64,000 nucleotides of DNA from Brevibacillus brevis. GTDB lineage: Bacteria; Bacillota; Bacilli; Brevibacillales; Brevibacillaceae. The translations under genes were made by a program, and so were the position numbers. The stretch covers positions 2,418,001-2,482,000 of the forward strand of contig NZ_CP030117.1 in NCBI RefSeq assembly GCF_001039275.2, given 5' to 3'. Below are positions 51,922-60,480 of the stretch, piece by piece. Every line of letters starts with the position of its first letter. The first letter of the stretch is position 1. The notes beneath the pieces were generated by a model. That model saw only the letters and a list, made by a program, of their open reading frames with translations. It had not been told where the DNA came from and ran no database searches.

Positions 51922-53991
51922 ATGCACAAGCTGCTCATCGTTGGTGCGGGACGTGGTGGAACAGCACTCCTGCGGATGCTAAACCAGATGGACCGATTAC
52001 AAGTCGTTGCTGTCGTCGATCAACGGCCGGACGCCCCAGGCATTCTGCTGGCCCAATCATTGGGGATTCCCGTCGATCAAGATTATCGGCCTTATCTGGA
52101 TGAGGATCTGGATGTCATTTTAGAAGCTACAGGGGACCTGGGGGAGTATGAGCATCTCAGGCAATTAAAGAAAGATAAGACAGTGCTCATTCCAGGAACG
52201 TTTACGAGAATCGTCATGAAATTGATTCGGGAACGCGATAAGCTAATTGCGGTCTTGATGCAAAATCAGCGCGAGCGGGAAACGATGTTGAACTCCACGC
52301 ATGACGCGATTATCGGTGTCAATCGTCAAGGAGTTATAACGTTGTTCAACAAAGCCGCAGAGCGATTGATGGGCATCGAGGCGAGTGAAGTGCTGGATAC
52401 AAAAGTTTCAGAGCGTATACCGAACACTCGGTTACATATTGTATTAAAGACAGGCTCTCCCGAATTGAATCAGGAGCAAGTTTTGCCAAATCAGACGCGG
52501 ATTATTACAAACCGTGTGCCCGTTCGCAATGATCGTGGAGAAGTTGTCGGAGCTGTTGCCATTTTCCGTGATATTACAGAAATCATGGCGTTGGCAGAAG
52601 AAGTGACGAACTTGAAAGATTTGCAGAGCATGCTACAAGCAATTATTCAATCATCGGACGAAGCAATATCAGTCGTTGACCAATACGGGAATGGACTTTT
52701 GATCAACCCGGCCTACACAAGGCTTACGGGTTTTTCGCAAGACGACATTATCGGGAAACCAGCGACGGTAGATATTTCCGAAGGCGATAGCATGCACATG
52801 CAAGTCTTGAAAACGAAGAAGGCAGTGAGAGGCGCCCCCATGAAATTGGGACCAAAGCGCAAGGACGTCGTAGTCAATGTTGCACCTGTTCTGGTCGATG
52901 GAGAGCTGAAAGGCAGCGTTGGCGTCATTCACGATGTCTCTGAATTCAAGCGCCTGTCAGAAGAGCTGGAGAGAGCTCGTCGTATCATCCGCAATCTGGA
53001 GGCAAAATATAGCTTTGCAGACATCATCGGCTATAGCGAGTCCATGCAGCAAGCGATCGAGCAAGCCAAAAAAGCGGCGTCAACACCAGCAACGGTCCTT
53101 CTTCGTGGAGAATCGGGAACGGGGAAAGAACTGTTTGCCCATGCCATACATAATGCAAGTGAACGAAAATACAACCAATTTATCCGGGTCAACTGTGCAG
53201 CGATCTCAGAGAGCCTGCTGGAGAGTGAGCTTTTCGGTTACGAAGAAGGTGCGTTTACAGGTGCGCGTCGAGGAGGAAAGCGGGGGCTGTTTGAGGAAGC
53301 GAGCGGTGGAACAATCTTTTTGGACGAGATCGGCGAGCTGTCCATGAGCATGCAGGTCATGCTTTTGCGAGTCTTGCAGGAGCGAGAGGTCGTACGAGTC
53401 GGTGGAACGAAGCCGATCAACATCGATGTTCGCGTCATTGCAGCTACCCATGTGAATCTGGAGGCAGCGATCGGAGCGGGACGTTTCCGTGAAGACCTGT
53501 ATTATCGTCTCCACGTCGTACCGATTCATATCCCTCCACTCAGACAGCGTTTGGAAGATATTAAACCGATTGCTATGCACCTGCTGCGAAAAGCCAATTT
53601 GGAGTATGGTAGAAATGTAGAAGAGCTGCATGAAGAAACATTGCAGATGCTTCTGTCCTATCACTGGCCAGGCAATGTACGCGAGCTCGAGAATGTACTG
53701 GGCAGGGCGATGATTCATATGCGGATCAACGAGCGAATCATTATGCCGGAGCATTTACCCCCTCTGGAAAGAAGAATCGTTTCGACCAAAAAGGAAGAGG
53801 CCCAGCATGAGGATTCCACTGGTACCACATTAAAAGAAGCAGTAGAAAAGGCAGAACGTCAGCACATATTGCGGGAATTGGCAGCAGCCAAAGGCAATCG
53901 CACCCTTGCAGCCAAACGTCTTGGAATCGCGATTCGCAGTTTGTACTACAAGATGGAAAAATTGGGCATCATGGATGTGCAGGAAGAGTAA
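51922..53991 (+). CDS. bkdR: Sigma-54-dependent activator BkdR
   Basis: 689 residues. Order: an N-terminal Rossmann-like domain (about 1-100, [17 protein letters not shown]), two PAS domains (about 118-225 and 238-345), the AAA+ domain with Walker A GESGTGKE (about 395), the sigma-54 contact loop GAFTGA (about 443) and Walker [14 protein letters not shown], then a Fis-type HTH (about 640-685, [20 protein letters not shown]). It activates the bkd operon from a -24/-12 promoter downstream. The N-terminal dinucleotide-like fold could sense NAD(H) or a branched-chain ligand (inference). Confidence 0.95.
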   Translation: MHKLLIVGAGRGGTALLRMLNQMDRLQVVAVVDQRPDAPGILLAQSLGIPVDQDYRPYLDEDLDVILEATGDLGEYEHLRQLKKDKTVLIPGTFTRIVMKLIRERDKLIAVLMQNQRERETMLNSTHDAIIGVNRQGVITLFNKAAERLMGIEASEVLDTKVSERIPNTRLHIVLKTGSPELNQEQVLPNQTRIITNRVPVRNDRGEVVGAVAIFRDITEIMALAEEVTNLKDLQSMLQAIIQSSDEAISVVDQYGNGLLINPAYTRLTGFSQDDIIGKPATVDISEGDSMHMQVLKTKKAVRGAPMKLGPKRKDVVVNVAPVLVDGELKGSVGVIHDVSEFKRLSEELERARRIIRNLEAKYSFADIIGYSESMQQAIEQAKKAASTPATVLLRGESGTGKELFAHAIHNASERKYNQFIRVNCAAISESLLESELFGYEEGAFTGARRGGKRGLFEEASGGTIFLDEIGELSMSMQVMLLRVLQEREVVRVGGTKPINIDVRVIAATHVNLEAAIGAGRFREDLYYRLHVVPIHIPPLRQRLEDIKPIAMHLLRKANLEYGRNVEELHEETLQMLLSYHWPGNVRELENVLGRAMIHMRINERIIMPEHLPPLERRIVSTKKEEAQHEDSTGTTLKEAVEKAERQHILRELAAAKGNRTLAAKRLGIAIRSLYYKMEKLGIMDVQEE

Positions 53992-54001
53992 CAAAGTAAC
54001 T

Positions 54002-54042
54002 GTGCAAAATGTTGCACGCAAATCTTTGCGCGTATATGCAAA
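54002..54042. promoter_or_regulatory. Putative BkdR upstream activating sequences
   Basis: Inverted repeats GTGCAA-AATG-TTGCAC (54002-54017) and TTTGC-8-GCAAA (54025-54042) lie 75-115 bp before the sigma-54 promoter, the usual spacing for enhancer-type activator sites. Both share a TTGC/GCAA core, and ATGCA is repeated again to 54050. Confidence 0.6.
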
Positions 54043-54087
54043 AAAATGCAGACTTGACGTCGGGATACTCATTCCACGTTCTTGTAA

Positions 54088-54101
54088 ATAAAGCGCTTTC
54101 A
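54088..54101. promoter_or_regulatory. cre-like site (CcpA)
   Basis: On the minus strand TGAAAGCGCTTTAT matches the catabolite-responsive element (TGWAANCGNTNWCA) except for its last two bases. It lies between the BkdR sites and the promoter and would let CcpA repress the operon on preferred carbon sources. Confidence 0.45.
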
Positions 54102-54115
54102 TGAGTTTGATTTTA

Positions 54116-54133
54116 TTGGCATGACTTTTGCAT
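54116..54133 (+). promoter_or_regulatory. Sigma-54 (-24/-12) promoter of the bkd operon
   Basis: TTGGCATGACTTTTGCAT has the invariant GG (54118-54119) and GC (54130-54131) ten bases apart, a near-perfect sigma-54 site. It is 92 bp upstream of bcd. Confidence 0.9.
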
Positions 54134-54224
54134 ATACCTCTTGGCGGGAAATTCTCCAAATGGAGCCCACTGTTACGCCAGCTTACTTAAGCGGAAAACG
54201 AAAGATACTAGGGAGGTTTCTTCA

Positions 54225-55316
54225 GTGAACATCTTTGACTACATGCAAAAGTACGATTACGAGCAATTGGTATTTTGCCAAGACGAAAATTCCGGTTTGA
54301 AAGCAATCATTTGCATTCATGATACGACATTAGGACCAGCACTCGGCGGTACGCGCATGTGGCCGTATAAAACAGAAGAAGAGGCGATTGTGGACGTATT
54401 GCGTCTCGGTCGTGGGATGACTTACAAAAACGCTGCGGCTGGACTGAACATCGGTGGTGGTAAAGCGGTCATTATCGGTGATCCGCGTGAGCATAAGAGT
54501 GAAGAGCTGTTCCGTGCTTTCGGTCGCTATATTCAAGGGCTCAATGGCCGTTACATCACGGCTGAGGATGTAGGAACGACGGTAGCAGATATGGATATGA
54601 TCCACCTGGAAACAGATTTCGTCACAGGTGTTTCTCCGGCATTCGGTTCCAGTGGTAACCCATCTCCTGTTACAGCATACGGTGTTTACCGCGGAATGAA
54701 AGCTGCTGCTAAATTGGCGTTTGGTTCCGACTCCCTCTCCGGCCGAGTGATTGCTGTACAAGGTGTAGGTAACGTAGCGTACAATCTGTGCCGCCATCTG
54801 CATGAAGAAGGCGCGCATTTGATCGTAACGGACATCAATCAAGAAAACGTAGATCGCGCAGTGAACGATTTCGGTGCGAAAGCTGTAGGCGTTAACGAGA
54901 TTTTTGGTGTTGAGTGCGATATCTTCTCTCCTTGCGCACTGGGTGCAATCATCAACGATGACACGATTCCACTCTTCAAAGCAAAAGTGATTGCAGGGGC
55001 AGCTAACAACCAGCTGAAAGAAGAGAGACACGGTGACCAAATTCACGAAATGGGTCTGATCTACGCGCCTGACTACGTGATCAATGCTGGTGGAGTAATC
55101 AATGTGGCAGATGAGCTGCAAGGCTACAACCGCGAGCGTGCACTGAAAAAAGTAGAAACAATCTATGACAGCATCCTGAAAATTTACGAAATCGCTGAAC
55201 GTGATGGCATGGCTTCCTACAAAGCTGCTGACCGCATGGCAGAAGAGCGCATTGCAAGTGTTGCAAGATCACGTAATACTTTCCTGCAAAACGGCAAGAC
55301 TGTTTACAAGCGCTAA
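54225..55316 (+). CDS. bcd: Leucine (branched-chain amino acid) dehydrogenase
   Basis: 363 residues from GTG 54225 (GGGAGGT SD). Glu/Leu/Phe/Val dehydrogenase fold: [14 protein letters not shown], Lys68 and catalytic Lys80 in [19 protein letters not shown], and the NAD-binding [18 protein letters not shown]. It deaminates Leu, Ile and Val to 2-oxo acids, which the dehydrogenase complex encoded downstream decarboxylates. First gene after the sigma-54 promoter. A 120-bp gap with a hairpin separates it from lpdV. Confidence 0.97.
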   Translation: MNIFDYMQKYDYEQLVFCQDENSGLKAIICIHDTTLGPALGGTRMWPYKTEEEAIVDVLRLGRGMTYKNAAAGLNIGGGKAVIIGDPREHKSEELFRAFGRYIQGLNGRYITAEDVGTTVADMDMIHLETDFVTGVSPAFGSSGNPSPVTAYGVYRGMKAAAKLAFGSDSLSGRVIAVQGVGNVAYNLCRHLHEEGAHLIVTDINQENVDRAVNDFGAKAVGVNEIFGVECDIFSPCALGAIINDDTIPLFKAKVIAGAANNQLKEERHGDQIHEMGLIYAPDYVINAGGVINVADELQGYNRERALKKVETIYDSILKIYEIAERDGMASYKAADRMAEERIASVARSRNTFLQNGKTVYKR

Positions 55317-55343
55317 TCTCGTTTCTTCTATAAAGTTCATACT

Positions 55344-55375
55344 CCTGTCCGCTCTTCTATGGAGGAGCGGTCAGG
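55344..55375. other. Intercistronic hairpin between bcd and lpdV
   Basis: CCTG-T-CCGCTC pairs with GAGCGG-T-CAGG (one T-T mismatch), loop about ten bases, with no T-run. It is probably an mRNA-stabilising or processing structure that sets different expression of bcd and the downstream genes rather than a terminator. Confidence 0.5.
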
Positions 55376-55455
55376 AATACATAAACGGTTTTCTTTGAAT
55401 ATTCATATTCTCATAAAAACGCAGGCTAGCTTTCCGAATGAAAGGAGAGATCGTG

Positions 55456-56877
55456 GTGTCTCAAGAGTTTGATCTAGTCGTCCTCGGGGGAGGTACCGGC
55501 GGTTATGTAGCGGCAATCCGCGCTTCCCAGTTGGGAATGAAGGTAGCAATCGTGGAAAAAGAAAAGCTCGGTGGTACTTGCTTGCACCGTGGTTGCATCC
55601 CATCTAAAGCGCTATTGCGCAGTGCAGAAGTATTCTCCACCCTGAAGGAAGCTGACAAATACGGAGTCTCGGCAGGTACTGTAGGCTATGACTTCACAAA
55701 AATACAAGAGCGAAAGCAAGGCATTATCGACCAACTTCACAAAGGGATTCAATACTTGATGAAAAAAGGCAGCATTACTGTCTTTGAAGGCTTTGGTAGA
55801 GTCATGGGGCCTTCCATTTTTTCTCCGCAGGCAGGTGCTGTGCGCATTGAAAAGGAAAACGGGGATCAAGAAATGATCGTTCCACGGTTCCTTTTACTGG
55901 CAACAGGTTCTCGTCCACGCACACTTCCCGGTTTGGTTATCGACGGATCTTATGTGGTAACAAGCGATGAAGCATTGCAGTGGGAGCAATTGCCTGCTTC
56001 AGTTGTCATTGTGGGTGGCGGTGTTATCGGGATTGAGTGGGCTTCCATGCTCAATGATTTCGGTGTGGAAGTAACTGTTGTGGAGTACGCCGACCGTATT
56101 TTGCCGCTTGAGGATGAAGAAGTGAGCAAGGAATTGGCTCGTCTGTTGAAAAAGCGGAAAGTAAACATCGTGACGGGAGCAAAGGTGCTGCCTGAATCGT
56201 TGGAAAAAGGGGAAGGCAAAGTATCTATTCAGGCGGAAGTCAAGGATGGAGTCCAAACCTTTGAAGCCGAAAAGGTACTCGTATCAGTAGGACGCCAAGC
56301 AAATGTAGAAAACATCGGTTTGGAAGCAACAGAAATCAAAGTCGAGCGTGGCGTAGTCGTGGTTAATGAATTTTTCCAGACCGCAGAGTCTCATATTTAT
56401 GCGATTGGAGACGTTATTGGCGGCTTGCAATTGGCGCATGTTGCCTCGCATGAAGGAATTCTTGCGGTAGAGCACATGGCTGGACAAAACCCGCACCCGA
56501 TGGATTACACCAAGGTTCCGAAATGTACGTATAGCCGACCTGAAGTCGCAAATGTCGGACTCACTGAAAAAGAAGCAAAAGAACAAGGCTACGATGTGAA
56601 AATCGGCAAGTTCAGCTTTAAGCCGCTGGGCAAAGCACTGATTCACGGTGAGAATGACGGCTTTGTGAAGTTGGTCGTTGATGCCAAGACCAATGATTTG
56701 TTAGGGGTTCACATGATCGGTACACATGTGACAGATATGATTTCCGAAGCGGGCTTGGCCCGTGTGCTGGATGCGACTCCGTGGGAGATCGGTCAGACGA
56801 TTCACCCGCATCCATCCTTATCCGAAGCAATCATGGAGGCAGCGCAGGCTGTCGACGGAAAAGCGATACACAATTAG
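55456..56877 (+). CDS. lpdV: Dihydrolipoyl dehydrogenase (E3)
   Basis: 473 residues from GTG 55456, seven bases after AAAGGAGAG. FAD site LVVLGGGTGGYVAAIRAS, redox-active disulfide Cys42-Cys47 in GGTCLHRGCIPSK, NAD-binding VIVGGGVIGIEWASML, and the C-terminal HPHPSLSEAI with the catalytic His. It reoxidises the lipoyl group of BkdB. Operon position between bcd and bkdAA makes it the complex-specific E3. Confidence 0.96.
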   Translation: MSQEFDLVVLGGGTGGYVAAIRASQLGMKVAIVEKEKLGGTCLHRGCIPSKALLRSAEVFSTLKEADKYGVSAGTVGYDFTKIQERKQGIIDQLHKGIQYLMKKGSITVFEGFGRVMGPSIFSPQAGAVRIEKENGDQEMIVPRFLLLATGSRPRTLPGLVIDGSYVVTSDEALQWEQLPASVVIVGGGVIGIEWASMLNDFGVEVTVVEYADRILPLEDEEVSKELARLLKKRKVNIVTGAKVLPESLEKGEGKVSIQAEVKDGVQTFEAEKVLVSVGRQANVENIGLEATEIKVERGVVVVNEFFQTAESHIYAIGDVIGGLQLAHVASHEGILAVEHMAGQNPHPMDYTKVPKCTYSRPEVANVGLTEKEAKEQGYDVKIGKFSFKPLGKALIHGENDGFVKLVVDAKTNDLLGVHMIGTHVTDMISEAGLARVLDATPWEIGQTIHPHPSLSEAIMEAAQAVDGKAIHN

Positions 56878-56895
56878 CAAGGAGGGAATGTAACG

Positions 56896-57888
56896 ATGAC
56901 AACCAAGCGACATGAGCAAGTGGGATTGACCGATGCACAAGTCCTTGACATGTATTATTACATGCTATTGGCCAGAAAAATTGACGAGCGCCAATGGCTG
57001 TTGAATCGTGCGGGCAAAGTACCGTTCGTGATTTCCTGCCAGGGTCAGGAAGCAGCTCAGGTGGGGGCAGCTTTTGCGATGGAAAAAGACAGAGATTTCT
57101 TGTGCCCGTACTATCGCGATCTTGGTTTGGTGCTGGTCTTTGGCCAAACAGCCCGTGATTGCATGCTGTCCGCTTTTGCGAAAGCAGAAGATCCGAATAG
57201 CGGAGGAAGACAGATGCCAGGTCACTTCGGTGGCAAGAAGTACAATATTTTGACGGGCTCAAGCCCTGTGACTACCCAAGTGCCGCACGCAGTCGGTATG
57301 GCTTTGGCGGGTAGAATGAAGCAAAAAGATTTTGTTGTGTATGCGTCGTTCGGAGAAGGTTCCAGCAACCAGGGGGACTTCCACGAAGGTGCGAACTTTG
57401 CGGGTGTCCACAAGCTCCCGGTTATCTTCTTCTGCGAAAACAACAAATACGCGATCTCTGTACCACTGAAAAAGCAGTTGGCTTGTGAAAGTGTAGCAGA
57501 CCGTGCGATCGGCTATGGCTTCCCGGGCATCAGTGTGGACGGAAACGATCCGATTGAAGTATACCGCGTCATGAAAGAAGCGGTTGAGCGTGCTCGCAGT
57601 GGTCAAGGGCCAACGCTGATCGAAGCCGTTATGTATCGCCTTGTTCCACACTCCAGTGACGATGACGATCGAGTGTATCGTACGAGAGAAGAAGTGGAAG
57701 AAGCGAAGAAAAAGGACCCGTTAATTGTTTTCGCTGCATATTTGAGAGAGATCGGACTCTTGGACGAACATAAGGAAGCGGATATGCTTGCTCGCGTACA
57801 ACTGGAAGTGGATGAAGCCACTGAATATGCAGAAAACGCGCCATATCCAACACCAGAATCGACTATGACATACGTATACGGGGAATAA
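56896..57888 (+). CDS. bkdAA: Branched-chain 2-oxoacid dehydrogenase E1 alpha subunit
   Basis: 330 residues. The ThDP/Mg site reads GEGSSNQGDFHEGANFAGV...ENNKYAIS, the form usual for BkdAA; the phosphorylation-loop region PHSSDDDDRVYR is present. It decarboxylates the 2-oxo acids from Leu/Ile/Val and passes the acyl group to E2. AAGGAGGG SD, 18 bp after lpdV. Confidence 0.96.
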   Translation: MTTKRHEQVGLTDAQVLDMYYYMLLARKIDERQWLLNRAGKVPFVISCQGQEAAQVGAAFAMEKDRDFLCPYYRDLGLVLVFGQTARDCMLSAFAKAEDPNSGGRQMPGHFGGKKYNILTGSSPVTTQVPHAVGMALAGRMKQKDFVVYASFGEGSSNQGDFHEGANFAGVHKLPVIFFCENNKYAISVPLKKQLACESVADRAIGYGFPGISVDGNDPIEVYRVMKEAVERARSGQGPTLIEAVMYRLVPHSSDDDDRVYRTREEVEEAKKKDPLIVFAAYLREIGLLDEHKEADMLARVQLEVDEATEYAENAPYPTPESTMTYVYGE

Positions 57889-57901
57889 GGGGGGATCTTT
57901 T

Positions 57902-58885
57902 ATGGCAGTCATTTCTTTTATTGATGCAATTACAATGGCGATGCGTGAAGAAATGCGTCGCGATTCCAATGTGTTTATCCTCGGAGAAGACGTTGGCGTA
58001 CGCGGTGGAGTTTTCCGTGCGACAAACGGGTTGATTGAAGAGTTTGGCGAGGAGCGCGTGATTGATACGCCACTGGCTGAATCCGCTATTGTCGGTGTAG
58101 GGATTGGTGCGGCAGCTTACGGCATGCGTCCAATCGCTGAGATTCAGTTTGCGGACTTCATCATGCCAGCTGTGAACCAAATTGTCAGTGAGGCGGCGAA
58201 AATGCGCTATCGTTCGAACAACGACTGGCATTGCCCGATCACGATTCGTGCTCCATTCGGCGGCGGGGTTCACGGTGCACTGTACCATTCGCAATCTGTG
58301 GAAGCGATGTTCACGAACACCCCTGGTTTGAAAGTAGTAGCACCTTCGACACCTTATGATGCAAAAGGTCTTCTGAAAGCAGCCATTCGCGACGAGGATC
58401 CTGTGCTCTTTTTCGAGCACAAGCGCTGCTATCGTTTAATCAAAGGCGAAGTGCCTGAGGATGACTATGTGCTGCCGATTGGCAAAGCGGATGTCAAGCG
58501 AGAGGGTACAGACATCACGGTCATCTCCTACGGTTTGACTCTGCACTTCGCGCTGCAAGCTGCGGAAAAGCTCGCACAAGAAGGCATCAGCGCGCATATT
58601 CTTGATTTGCGCACACTGTATCCGTTGGACAAGGAAGCGATTGTAGAAGCGGCTTCGAAGACAGGCAAAGTATTGATCGTACACGAGGACAACAAAGAAG
58701 GCGGCGTTGGCGGTGAGGTAGCTGCCATTGTAGCGGAGCATTGCCTGTTCGATTTGGATGCACCGATTAAACGTCTTTGCGGTCCAGATGTACCGGCTAT
58801 GCCATACAGCCCGCCGATGGAAAAATACTTTATGCTGAACCCGGAAAAAGTATTGGAAGCAATGCGCGAGCTGGCCAACTTTTAA
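57902..58885 (+). CDS. bkdAB: Branched-chain 2-oxoacid dehydrogenase E1 beta subunit
   Basis: 327 residues of the transketolase pyrimidine and C-terminal domains. FILGEDVGVRGGVFRAT, DTPLAESAIVGVGIGAAA (catalytic Glu) and VIVPSTPYDAKGLL-type blocks are visible. Pairs with BkdAA. Start 13 bp after bkdAA, GGGGGGA SD. Confidence 0.96.
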   Translation: MAVISFIDAITMAMREEMRRDSNVFILGEDVGVRGGVFRATNGLIEEFGEERVIDTPLAESAIVGVGIGAAAYGMRPIAEIQFADFIMPAVNQIVSEAAKMRYRSNNDWHCPITIRAPFGGGVHGALYHSQSVEAMFTNTPGLKVVAPSTPYDAKGLLKAAIRDEDPVLFFEHKRCYRLIKGEVPEDDYVLPIGKADVKREGTDITVISYGLTLHFALQAAEKLAQEGISAHILDLRTLYPLDKEAIVEAASKTGKVLIVHEDNKEGGVGGEVAAIVAEHCLFDLDAPIKRLCGPDVPAMPYSPPMEKYFMLNPEKVLEAMRELANF

Positions 58886-58905
58886 GGCGAGGAGGACCAA
58901 GGATC

Positions 58906-60240
58906 ATGGCAACGAAAGTACTTATGCCCCAGCTCGGAGAGAGCGTGACCGAGGGCACCATTAGCAAATGGCTGGTCAATGTAGGCGACACGGTCAAGAA
59001 ATACGACTCGCTGGCTGAAGTGACGACGGATAAAGTAAACGCAGAGGTTCCTTCTACCGTTTCAGGACGCGTTACAGAGATCGTCGTGCCAGAAGGTGAG
59101 ACAGTCGCTGTCGGTACGTTGATCCTATATATAGAAGAAAGTGGTGCGGAAGGTGCAACTGCAGCGCCTGCTGGCACGACGGAAACTACGGCCCCACAAA
59201 CGCCTGCAACCGAGCAGCCAAAGGCAGCTACGCCGGCTGTATCTAATCAGCAAGTACCAGTCATGGATGGACCGAAACAACGTTATTCACCTGCTGTTGT
59301 CATGCTCTCACAGCAGCATGGCATTGATTTGTCCCGCGTTGTAGGGACTGGGGCAGGCGGTCGTATTACCCGCAAAGATGTCCAAGCGATTATCGACGCG
59401 GGCGGCCAAAAACCAACTGAGACCGTGAAAGAAACGGTCGCGCAGGCTCCAGTAGCAGTCGAACAAACTACTGTCGTTTCAACACCTGCACCGGTAGTAC
59501 CAGCTTCGACTCCTGCTGTTTCCGTAGATATACCGGTTGCAAGCGGTGATCAAGTTGTCCCGGTAACATCTATTCGTCGTACGATTGCAAGCCGGATGGT
59601 ACAGAGTAAGCATGAGGCTCCACATGCTTGGACGATGGTCGAAGTAGACGTGACCAATCTCGTTAACTTCCGCAATCAGGCAAAAGGTGAATTTGCGAAA
59701 AAGGAAGGGCTCAACCTCACGTTCCTGCCGTTCTTTATCAAAGCGGTTGTGGAAGCGTTAAAAGAGTACCCGATGATCAATTCCACATGGGCGCATGACA
59801 AAATCATCGTGAAAAAGGACATCAACATCTCCATCGCAGTAGCCACGGAAGATGCTCTCTATGTTCCTGTCATCAAGCATGCTGACCAAAAATCCATTCT
59901 TGGCATTGCTAAGGCAGTTGATGATCTGGCAGCACGCACCCGTGCAGGAAAATTGACGATGGATGACATGACAGGCGGGACCTTTACGGTTAACAACACA
60001 GGCTCCTTTGGCTCTGTTTTGTCCCAGCCGATTATCAATGCTCCACAAGCTGCGATTCTTAGTGTCGAGTCCATTGTGAAACGCCCTGTTGTTATTAACG
60101 ACATGATCGCAGTGCGTTCCATGGTCAATCTGTGCATGTCGTTGGATCATCGCGTGCTGGATGGTCTGATTTGTGGACGATTCCTGCAAAGCGTGAAGCA
60201 AAAGCTTGAGAATGTAGGACCGGATACCAAGCTGTACTAG
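58906..60240 (+). CDS. bkdB: Branched-chain 2-oxoacid dehydrogenase E2, lipoyl acyltransferase
   Basis: 444 residues from ATG 58906. Lipoyl domain (1-78, lipoyl Lys43 in EVTTDKVNAEV), Ala/Pro/Thr linker, subunit-binding domain (about 122-158, RYSPAVVMLSQQHGIDLSRV), a second linker and the acyltransferase with catalytic His415 and Asp419 in SLDHRVLDG. It transfers branched acyl groups to CoA for anteiso/iso fatty acid synthesis. Last gene of the operon; terminator follows. Confidence 0.96.
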   Translation: MATKVLMPQLGESVTEGTISKWLVNVGDTVKKYDSLAEVTTDKVNAEVPSTVSGRVTEIVVPEGETVAVGTLILYIEESGAEGATAAPAGTTETTAPQTPATEQPKAATPAVSNQQVPVMDGPKQRYSPAVVMLSQQHGIDLSRVVGTGAGGRITRKDVQAIIDAGGQKPTETVKETVAQAPVAVEQTTVVSTPAPVVPASTPAVSVDIPVASGDQVVPVTSIRRTIASRMVQSKHEAPHAWTMVEVDVTNLVNFRNQAKGEFAKKEGLNLTFLPFFIKAVVEALKEYPMINSTWAHDKIIVKKDINISIAVATEDALYVPVIKHADQKSILGIAKAVDDLAARTRAGKLTMDDMTGGTFTVNNTGSFGSVLSQPIINAPQAAILSVESIVKRPVVINDMIAVRSMVNLCMSLDHRVLDGLICGRFLQSVKQKLENVGPDTKLY

Positions 60241-60246
60241 GGTGTG

Positions 60247-60281
60247 GAAAAACCAGGTCAGGTAAAGACCTGGTTTTTTTG
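60247..60281 (+). terminator. bkd operon terminator
   Basis: AAAAACCAGGTC and GACCTGGTTTTT arms with a seven-base loop and seven T. Confidence 0.9.
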
Positions 60282-60324
60282 ATAAAAAATATCTAAAAAA
60301 ATTTTCCAAATCGAACATTTCGTA

Positions 60325-60352
60325 TGTAACTTTTTCCGAGACGTCTTCGTCT
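60325..60352 (+). promoter_or_regulatory. ECF-type sigma promoter of the secreted repeat protein
   Basis: TGTAAC (60325-60330) with the T-run typical of ECF -35 regions, then a 17-bp spacer and CGTCT (60348-60352). This is the TGTAAC-N17-CGTC pattern of SigX/SigW-like factors. The 5' leader is about 120 nt. An ECF sigma gene lies at 12099. Confidence 0.6.
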
Positions 60353-60480
60353 TAGCAATTGGAGCCAGTAAGTCTCATAAATGATATAGAAGAGATTCCC
60401 ACCAGATAGCATTTGTGGTAGACTGGTAGCGTCCTGCTAGAGAGAATTTCCAGATAAAGGGTAAATATGGGAGGAAAAAC

